Of a stretch of 10,607 bases of DNA, positions 6,053 through 10,607 are shown piece by piece. Where the stretch lies: positions 1 to 10,607 of the forward strand of contig CAJPQU010000062.1 of assembly GCA_905372875.1 (NCBI GenBank), given 5' to 3'. The notes beneath the pieces are model-generated. The model was not told where the DNA came from. It was given only the letters and a program-made list of their open reading frames with translations, and made no database searches. Position numbers and translations under genes: made by a program. This stretch comes from an uncultured Schwartzia sp. (GTDB taxonomy: Bacteria; Bacillota; Negativicutes; Selenomonadales; Selenomonadaceae). Numbering within the stretch: position 1 is the first letter of the stretch; the number at the start of each line of letters is the position of its first letter.

Positions 6053-6155
6053 CAGACTTTTGCCAAGCGGGGTCAAGCCGGATTCGCTCTCAGTGTGTAA
6101 AAAAGATGTGAGATGGGACACGGTGCTGATGAAGGTTGGCAAGGAGGCGCAGAGA

Positions 6156-6896
6156 ATGGCAGAAGATGCCAATGATATAGCGGCCGATCCGTCGTTTTGG
6201 CGGGGCTTTGTCGCCGCGCTGCGGTATGATAACGCGATGCCGTGGGCGGATACCAAGGCGGTGTACGACGTCATGCTGACCATGAAGACGGAGACGGCGG
6301 CCGGAACGATACTGGCGGAACTGTTGTCCCACGCGTTGCCGGGTACGGCGATGCGGTATGTGACGAAGGGGTTTCCTCTATCGGCGAAAGCACCGGGACA
6401 GCTGCTCTTTCGCGCCGATTACCTGACCTATGACGAGGCAGGGCGGACGTTGTATTTTGTCGAGCTGCGCCTGCCGGGGCAGGGGATCGGTTGGAAACGT
6501 TATGATCGATATGTTTCGTTGCTGCGAGGGAAAAAAGAAGAGGCCCGCTTTTCGACGGAGGATTTCTGCCGCATGTATGAGGAAGGTGCGCCCTTTGATT
6601 TTGCGGCGGGGCAGCCGCGGAACCGCTATTATCAGACACAGTGGCAGGAATTGACCGCTTTCTGGGCGACGTTGGCGGCTGAGGACAGAGTGGGACTGGA
6701 ACTGATCTATCTTTTGCCGGACTCCTTTTCCTTGAGTGAACGGCTGGCTGCCCGCGGGAAGGGAGCTTTGGCAAACGACCTGGGCCCACGATTCCATGGG
6801 GTATCCCTTAACGCACTGGCCCTTGCCTTTACCGATGCCTCCCCTAAGACGCGCTGTTTCCTTGATATTTGGCGCGACACGCAGCATTTGGCTTGA
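6156..6896 (+). CDS. Uncharacterised 246-residue protein, possible degenerate PD-(D/E)xK fold
   Basis: I do not recognise this protein. It has no signal peptide or membrane segment and is probably cytosolic. Residues 82-105 read as a beta-rich core in which Asp88 (RADYL) is followed 15 residues later by Glu103 and Arg105 (YFVELR). That spacing and setting recall the D...ExK active site of PD-(D/E)xK nuclease-like proteins, but with Arg in place of Lys, so activity is doubtful. An aromatic/basic helix (WKRYDRYVSLL, 113-123) follows, as in that fold. The start is ATG 6156, placed 8 nt after a perfect AAGGAGG (6141-6147); a longer reading from TTG 6060 has no such site. It lies 103 nt after csoR on the same strand and may be cotranscribed. 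The fold assignment is inference only. Confidence 0.7.
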   Translation: MAEDANDIAADPSFWRGFVAALRYDNAMPWADTKAVYDVMLTMKTETAAGTILAELLSHALPGTAMRYVTKGFPLSAKAPGQLLFRADYLTYDEAGRTLYFVELRLPGQGIGWKRYDRYVSLLRGKKEEARFSTEDFCRMYEEGAPFDFAAGQPRNRYYQTQWQELTAFWATLAAEDRVGLELIYLLPDSFSLSERLAARGKGALANDLGPRFHGVSLNALALAFTDASPKTRCFLDIWRDTQHLA

Positions 6897-6921
6897 CGGT
6901 TGATTACGATACGGAAGAAAT

Positions 6922-7014
6922 CATAAACAGGCCCCGTCGGGGCCGTTTCCATTTGAGAGGCAAGAGGTTTTTATCTTGCGCTGGATGGCACGGCCGGAAC
7001 GGGGCCTGTTTATG
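6922..7014. repeat. 16-bp inverted repeat spanning the convergent intergenic region
   Basis: CATAAACAGGCCCCGT (6922-6937) recurs as its exact reverse complement ACGGGGCCTGTTTATG at 6999-7014, 61 bp away. Between the arms lies a further 6-bp hairpin, GCAAGA (6960-6965)/TCTTGC (6974-6979). The left arm is also used by the local terminator hairpin at 6925-6948, so two folds compete. The region lies between the ends of orf246 (plus strand) and the deacetylase gene (minus strand). Confidence 0.75.
6925..6948 (+). terminator. Probable bidirectional terminator between convergent genes
   Basis: GGCCCC (6930-6935)/GGGGCC (6939-6944) with loop GTC is extended by AAAC (6925-6928)/GTTT (6945-6948) across one bulged A. 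The stem is strong but the T-runs on both sides are short. It lies 29 nt after orf246 on the plus strand and 84 nt beyond the deacetylase stop on the minus strand, so it could serve both. Confidence 0.65.
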
Positions 7015-7031
7015 GAGAGAAGCGGGGGGTG

Positions 7032-7865
7032 TCAGGGAGCGGGAACCAGACGGGCTAGCCGGGGAAAGCCCGCTGTTTTGAGATTGGTTTGGATATTTCC
7101 CAGAAAAGCGGCAAGATACGGGCAGGTGAGTCTGATTTTAAACCGCAGCAGGGTGTGGGAATTGCCGCCAAAGATGGGGATGCGGCGCAGTTCATACATA
7201 TTATCACCGGGGCGATCGATTCCTGTGTCGACGGTGAAGGCGCCCTGATACCCGGCTGCTTTCAACGCTTCGATGACGGTTCTGTTGCGGCTGCCGCAGG
7301 GATAGGCTAAAAAGGTAACGGGGCGATCCAGCCGCCATTCCAGTGCGGCTTTAGAATTTACCAACTGCTTTTGGAGTTCTTCGGGAGCGGTGCATGTTGT
7401 GAGATCGACGTGATTTAGCGTATGGCTGCCGAATTCGATGCCGTTTTGCCCCATGTCGCGCACCTCTTCCCAGGTCAGGTAGTTGGGATAGCGGCTCACA
7501 TAGTCGGTGATGAGGAAAATGACGGCTTTCATGCCGTGGGCTTTCAGGATAGGATACGCGATGTCATAGTTATCCTGATAGCCATCATCAAAGGTGAGGA
7601 GGACAGGCTTTTCCGGCAGGGGACGGCCTTTTTCCAAGGCATCGGCCAGCTCGGCGACAGTGATGGTATGGTAGCCTGAAGCCGCCAGATAATCCATCTG
7701 GGCGGCGAATTGTAGTGAGGAAACGGTCAGGACGCTTTTATTGTGGTCGTTGATTTGATGATAATTGAGTACGGGGATGCCCGCCGGCCGAGCATAGAGC
7801 GCGTAGATGGCAGCACCGATGAGGAGACACAGGGCGAGCAGGACACGCGGTAAAAAGAATCGCAT
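7032..7865 (-). CDS. Membrane-anchored polysaccharide deacetylase (CE4/NodB domain)
   Basis: CE4 enzymes remove acetyl groups from extracellular amino-sugar polymers such as peptidoglycan or poly-N-acetylglucosamine. The 277-residue protein starts with a hydrophobic helix (residues 7-23) behind an Arg-containing start, a signal anchor or signal peptide with no clear lipobox. The NodB motifs follow: LLTFDDGYQDN from residue 89 (Asp93 as likely base, Asp94 as metal ligand), SHTLNH at 147-152 (His148 and His152 as metal ligands), and AYPCG at 187-191. ELRRIPI (225-231) resembles the late region of PgaB/IcaB-like deacetylases. I see no clear terminal catalytic His motif, also as in that subgroup. 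The ATG at 7865 has AAGGACGG upstream. It is a single-gene unit with its own promoter, facing away from map. Substrate is not determined by sequence. Confidence 0.92.
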   Translation of the reverse strand: MRFFLPRVLLALCLLIGAAIYALYARPAGIPVLNYHQINDHNKSVLTVSSLQFAAQMDYLAASGYHTITVAELADALEKGRPLPEKPVLLTFDDGYQDNYDIAYPILKAHGMKAVIFLITDYVSRYPNYLTWEEVRDMGQNGIEFGSHTLNHVDLTTCTAPEELQKQLVNSKAALEWRLDRPVTFLAYPCGSRNRTVIEALKAAGYQGAFTVDTGIDRPGDNMYELRRIPIFGGNSHTLLRFKIRLTCPYLAAFLGNIQTNLKTAGFPRLARLVPAP

Positions 7866-7890
7866 AGAACAAAACCGTCCTTATGTAGAG

Positions 7891-7908
7891 TTCTGAAGAT
7901 CTTCTGAA
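7891..7908. repeat. Palindrome with direct repeat in the deacetylase leader
   Basis: GAAGATCTTC (7895-7904) is a perfect 10-bp palindrome, and TTCTGAA occurs twice in direct orientation (7891-7897 and 7902-7908). It lies about 10-25 nt downstream of the predicted minus-strand transcription start, so it could be an operator or a small RNA hairpin. Function unknown. Confidence 0.4.
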
Positions 7909-7921
7909 AGCCTTATGGCTC

Positions 7922-7950
7922 ATCATATAGCAAGGCGTACTGCCTGTCAA
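7922..7950 (-). promoter_or_regulatory. Promoter of the polysaccharide deacetylase gene
   Basis: Reading the minus strand, TTGACA (7950-7945) and TATGAT (7927-7922) are separated by exactly 17 bp. Both boxes are at or one base from consensus. Transcription should begin near 7915, giving a ~50-nt leader before the ATG at 7865. Confidence 0.85.
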
Positions 7951-8003
7951 GCCAGTAGCAGAAAGCGCTTATTTTGGGGAGGCAAAGCGGTGCTATTGGT
8001 TAC

Positions 8004-8032
8004 TATAAAACGGTTCTCATTTGTGTTATACT
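8004..8032 (+). promoter_or_regulatory. Probable promoter of map-helicase
   Basis: TATACT (8027-8032) is preceded by TGT (8024-8026), an extended -10 element; the -35 position (TATAAA, 8004-8009) is weak. The start would be near 8039, 28 nt before the map start codon. It is divergent from the deacetylase promoter about 75 bp away. Confidence 0.6.
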
Positions 8033-8066
8033 AAAAACAGTGTCTTTAGGAGATGGGAGAGAGAAA

Positions 8067-8939
8067 ATGAATCGTAATGAACCTTGCTGGTGCGGCAGCG
8101 GAAAGAAATATAAACATTGTCATTTGGCGTTTGACGAGCGGCTTGACGGTATGACCTTTGATGTTTTCAAGGGGCAGGTGCGGCCGCCGCGAAAGATCAT
8201 CAACAATGAAGCAGACATCGAGGGGATTCGAGCGGCGGGGGTGATCAATGACGGGGCACTGGATCTCATGGCGGAGATGGTGCGTCCGGGCATTGATACG
8301 GAAACGCTGGATCGAGCGGCGGGGGATTACATTACTTCTCATGGCGGCGTAGCGGCCTGCCTTCACTATGAGGGCTATCCGAAAAACGTCTGCATCTCTG
8401 TCAATGACGTAGTTTGCCACGGAATTCCGTCGTCGGATACGATTCTTAAGGAAGGAGATATCGTCAATATCGATATCACGACCATTTTGCACGGATATTT
8501 TGCCGATGCTTCGCGGATGTTCATGATGGGAGAGGTATCGCCGGAGGCGCAGCGTCTGGTGCGCGTGGCCAGAGAGTGCATGGAGTTAGGGATCGCGGCG
8601 GCCCGGCCATGGCATTATTTGGGAGACATCGGTGCGGCCTGCGGCGGACACGCCCATGAAAACGGCTATTCTGTGGTGACGCGGTTGGGGGGGCATGGCG
8701 TGGGGAAAGAATTCCACTTAGAGCCTTTTGTCCCTCATGTGGGTGAGGTGAATACGGGCATGCTCTTAGTGCCGGGCATGACGCTGACGGTGGAGCCGAT
8801 GATCAACGAGGGGACTCATAAAGTGACCATCGATGCTGTGGACGGCTGGACGGTCCGCACAAAGGATCATAAGCTCTCAGCCCAGTGGGAGAAGACGATT
8901 CTTATCACGGAAACGGGAACGGAGGTCTTGTCGAGCTGA
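8067..8939 (+). CDS. map: Methionine aminopeptidase type I with N-terminal SEC-C zinc motif
   Basis: This enzyme removes the initiator Met from nascent proteins. The 290-residue product begins with a SEC-C motif, CWCGSGKKYKHCH (Cys7, Cys9, Cys18, His19), a small zinc-binding element that may help it dock on the ribosome or partner proteins. The pita-bread catalytic domain follows with the five metal ligands in order: Asp136 (NIDITT), Asp147 (YFADASR), His210 (GGHGVGKEFH), Glu243 (TVEPMI) and Glu274 (QWEKT); His119 (CHGIP) is the conserved substrate-side His. The start at ATG 8067 is chosen because GGGAG (8055-8059) lies seven bases upstream and the SEC-C motif starts right after; a longer reading upstream would run through the promoter. 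The stop overlaps the helicase start. Confidence 0.95.
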   Translation: MNRNEPCWCGSGKKYKHCHLAFDERLDGMTFDVFKGQVRPPRKIINNEADIEGIRAAGVINDGALDLMAEMVRPGIDTETLDRAAGDYITSHGGVAACLHYEGYPKNVCISVNDVVCHGIPSSDTILKEGDIVNIDITTILHGYFADASRMFMMGEVSPEAQRLVRVARECMELGIAAARPWHYLGDIGAACGGHAHENGYSVVTRLGGHGVGKEFHLEPFVPHVGEVNTGMLLVPGMTLTVEPMINEGTHKVTIDAVDGWTVRTKDHKLSAQWEKTILITETGTEVLSS

Positions 8940-10219
8940 TGCGGAATTTTTCGGATTTTCACCTTCGTCCGGATGTAATTCTCCTTCTCCATCGGCAAGG
9001 AATCGATCAGGCGACGCCGGTACAGGAGGCGGCGATCCCCGTGGTGCGCAGCGGCCGCGATGCCATTGTTCAGGCGCCTACCGGGACGGGGAAAACATTG
9101 GCCTTTTTACTGCCGCTCTTGGAGAAGCTTAAGCCGAACGTTATGGCGGCGCAGGCTCTCATTGTAACGCCGACCCGAGAGCTTACGCTGCAGATTGCCC
9201 GGGTGGCCAACGCCTTGGCACCGGTTTACGGCGTCCGCGCCTTAGCCCTTTACGGTGGACAGGACATCGAGCGGCAGAAGGAAAAGATTCACCGCCACCC
9301 CCAGCTCATCATCGGGACACCGGGACGATTGCTGGACCATCTGCGCCATCATACGCTGCTTCTGGGGACGGTGAATAAGGTCGTGTTGGACGAAGCGGAC
9401 GAGATGATGAAATTAGGGTTTATCGAAGATGTGGAGACGCTCCTGAAAGAACTGGCGAGGGATCGGCAGCTCCTTTTGTTTTCCGCGACCATCCCCGAGC
9501 GCGTACGCAAATTAGCCCATCGTTTTATGACACGACCGGAAGAGATTAAAATAGAAGGCGCGCAGGTGCCCCTCGATACCATTCGGCAGGTTACCATCGC
9601 CTTGAAGGAGGCGGAGAAGATTGACCGGCTCTCGCTTATCATCAACGAAACGCAGCCATATTTGATGATGGTTTTCTGCGCCACGCGAGAGAAAGTTCGC
9701 CGGGTGACGTATGAGATGATTCACCGGGGGTATTTGGCGGATGAACTGTCCGGCGATTTGACACAAACGCAGCGGGCGCTGGTGCTGCGCCGCTTTCGTC
9801 AGGCAGAGCTGCAAATTTTGGTGACAACGGATATCGCGGCTCGGGGGCTTGACATTGAAGGGGTAACCCATGTGGTGAATTATGATTTACCACGGACGGC
9901 AGAGGATTATATTCATCGTATCGGCCGTACCGGCCGGGCCGGACGGGAAGGGGAAGCCGTCACTTTTGTCACCGATCGGCAGTATGAATCGATGCGCCGG
10001 ATTGAGGCCGGAATTCGTGCCCGTATCACACGGCGCCGTTCAACGAGAAGCACGGAAAAGGCACGGGGGCATCGTGAAATTGAAGTGATACGGCATCGGG
10101 GAGAAGAAGCGCGGCAAAAATCGCCGGCCAAATGTAAACGGACTCCTGCGCCGGTAAACAGGTCTGCCAATCGTAAGGGCGCCGGACATAAAGGCCGTAA
10201 TCTGCGCCGCCGCCGTTAA
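8939..10219 (+). CDS. DEAD-box ATP-dependent RNA helicase
   Basis: DEAD-box helicases unwind short RNA duplexes in ribosome assembly and mRNA turnover. All core motifs are present: F7 and Gln29 of the Q motif, Walker A APTGTGKT (46-53), PTREL (78-82), GG (106-107), TPGR (127-130), DEAD (151-154), SAT (182-184), ARGLDIEG (301-308) and HRIGRTGR (326-333). After ~370 the chain becomes a short, very basic, low-complexity tail ending in RRRR, a likely non-specific RNA-binding extension; no DbpA-type RNA-binding domain is seen. The 426-residue form starts at ATG 8939, which overlaps the map stop as TGATG and implies translational coupling; GGAGG (8921-8925) is 13 nt upstream. It resembles the CshA/RhlE group generally, but I do not assign a specific name. 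Confidence 0.93.
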   Translation: MRNFSDFHLRPDVILLLHRQGIDQATPVQEAAIPVVRSGRDAIVQAPTGTGKTLAFLLPLLEKLKPNVMAAQALIVTPTRELTLQIARVANALAPVYGVRALALYGGQDIERQKEKIHRHPQLIIGTPGRLLDHLRHHTLLLGTVNKVVLDEADEMMKLGFIEDVETLLKELARDRQLLLFSATIPERVRKLAHRFMTRPEEIKIEGAQVPLDTIRQVTIALKEAEKIDRLSLIINETQPYLMMVFCATREKVRRVTYEMIHRGYLADELSGDLTQTQRALVLRRFRQAELQILVTTDIAARGLDIEGVTHVVNYDLPRTAEDYIHRIGRTGRAGREGEAVTFVTDRQYESMRRIEAGIRARITRRRSTRSTEKARGHREIEVIRHRGEEARQKSPAKCKRTPAPVNRSANRKGAGHKGRNLRRRR

Positions 10220-10227
10220 TCCGGCGG
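10210..10227 (+). terminator. Hairpin at the end of the helicase gene, weak terminator candidate
   Basis: CCGCCG (10210-10215) and CGGCGG (10222-10227) form a perfect 6-bp stem whose loop contains the helicase stop codon. The following TGTCTTG is a poor U-tract, so termination here would be inefficient or need help. Confidence 0.4.
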
Positions 10228-10304
10228 TGTCTTGCCATATCGCAGGGGGCAGACAGGGGCTTTCCCCGGTGGGTAATGGACGAAAGGGGAGGCAATTCGA
10301 TTCT

Positions 10305-10334
10305 TTGACACGGTTTCGGTAAGAAACATATACG
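10305..10334 (+). promoter_or_regulatory. Upstream promoter candidate of the tRNA-fMet cluster
   Basis: A perfect TTGACA (10305-10310) and TATACG (10329-10334) are spaced by 18 bp. The -10 box is imperfect (4 of 6). It would start transcription near 10341, about 100 nt before the tRNA. Confidence 0.45.
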
Positions 10335-10369
10335 GATGAAAATATTTTGCCGGAAATGGCCGCCTCCTA

Positions 10370-10398
10370 TTTACAAACGAGATGTTTTATGTTAATAT
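10370..10398 (+). promoter_or_regulatory. Proximal promoter of the tRNA-fMet cluster
   Basis: TTTACA (10370-10375) and TAATAT (10393-10398) are 17 bp apart, with TGT directly before the -10 box. Predicted start near 10405. The short leader folds into a perfect hairpin, CCGATG (10412-10417)/CATCGG (10422-10427), which could mark 5' processing of the tRNA precursor. Confidence 0.6.
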
Positions 10399-10437
10399 CT
10401 CTACTTGTCAGCCGATGGTCACATCGGGTGCGATTAT

Positions 10438-10513
<76 letters not shown>

Positions 10514-10515
10514 AG

Positions 10516-10541
10516 GGAATGGCAGCCGCAGGCTGTTTTCC
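10516..10541 (+). other. Spacer hairpin between tRNA-fMet and tRNA-Tyr
   Basis: CAGCC (10523-10527)/GGCTG (10531-10535) with loop GCA is flanked by GGAA (10516-10519)/TTCC (10538-10541). A TTTT run is part of the right arm, so it looks like a weak terminator or processing element within the tRNA cluster. Confidence 0.4.
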
Positions 10542-10552
10542 ATAAATTATGT

Positions 10553-10607
10553 GGGTAGGTGCCCGAGTGGTTAAAGGGAACGGACTGTAAATCCGTCGCC
10601 TTACGGC
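10553..10607 (+). tRNA. tRNA-Tyr (GTA), 5' part, cut by window end
   Basis: The 5' acceptor strand GGGTAGG (10553-10559) is followed by the D-arm CCCGAGTGGTTAAAGGG and the anticodon stem-loop with GTA at 10587-10589. CGCCTTACGGC at the end is the start of the long variable arm expected of bacterial class II tRNA-Tyr. The 3' half lies outside the window. Confidence 0.92.

Noticed and set aside
6049..6077. TTGACA at the csoR stop codon as a promoter for orf246
   Set aside because: No acceptable -10 box occurs 16-18 bp downstream.
6060..6155. Longer orf246 from TTG 6060
   Set aside because: AAGGAGG at 6141-6147 is ideally placed for ATG 6156, and nothing comparable precedes TTG 6060.
8885..8938. 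Helicase start at GTG 8885
   Set aside because: It would overlap map by 55 bp, and the conserved helicase N-terminus begins after ATG 8939, which forms the typical TGATG junction.
10336..10395. 19-codon open frame before tRNA-fMet
   Set aside because: No ribosome binding site, and it runs through the proximal tRNA promoter.

Overview
This window looks like a chromosomal housekeeping segment of a Bacillota (Firmicutes) bacterium of moderately high G+C. An ileS gene behind a T-box leader, an rplM-rpsI operon with a long structured leader and strong AGGAGG-type ribosome binding sites all point to that phylum. Negativicutes (Megasphaera/Veillonella-like) is my best guess from the overall style of the proteins, but that is inference only. 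No mobile element, CRISPR array, phage gene or obvious defence system is visible.

Layout, left to right. (1) Positions 1-425: the 3' end of a 5S rRNA, then tRNA-His, tRNA-Trp and tRNA-Ser, closed by an intrinsic terminator; this is the tail of an rRNA operon. (2) 456-1582: a near-consensus promoter, a ~148-nt structured leader, rplM (L13) and rpsI (S9), and a terminator. (3) 1654-5137: a promoter, an Ile-specific T-box riboswitch (specifier ATC), its terminator, an extra strong hairpin, and ileS encoding a long eukaryote/archaea-like (type II) isoleucyl-tRNA synthetase. (4) 5188-6896: a promoter and dyad-rich leader, then a stand-alone Hpt phosphotransfer protein, a His-rich CsoR/RcnR-family metal-responsive repressor, and an unrecognised 246-residue protein with a possible degenerate PD-(D/E)xK core. 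(5) 6922-7014: a convergent-gene terminator region with overlapping inverted repeats. (6) 7032-7950, minus strand: a membrane-anchored CE4 polysaccharide deacetylase with its own consensus promoter. (7) 8004-10219: a SEC-C-tagged type I methionine aminopeptidase overlapping (TGATG) a DEAD-box RNA helicase. (8) 10305-10607: two putative promoters and the start of a second tRNA cluster, initiator tRNA-fMet then a truncated tRNA-Tyr.

Most genes serve translation: rRNA/tRNA, ribosomal proteins, tRNA charging, N-terminal Met removal and RNA remodelling. The hpt-csoR-orf246 group is the accessory part. The points most worth a second look are the ileS T-box, where the antiterminator-complementary sequence is duplicated in the loop of a second hairpin, the Hpt/CsoR pairing with its dyad-containing leader, and orf246. 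I did not find convincing evidence of a wholly new multi-gene system.
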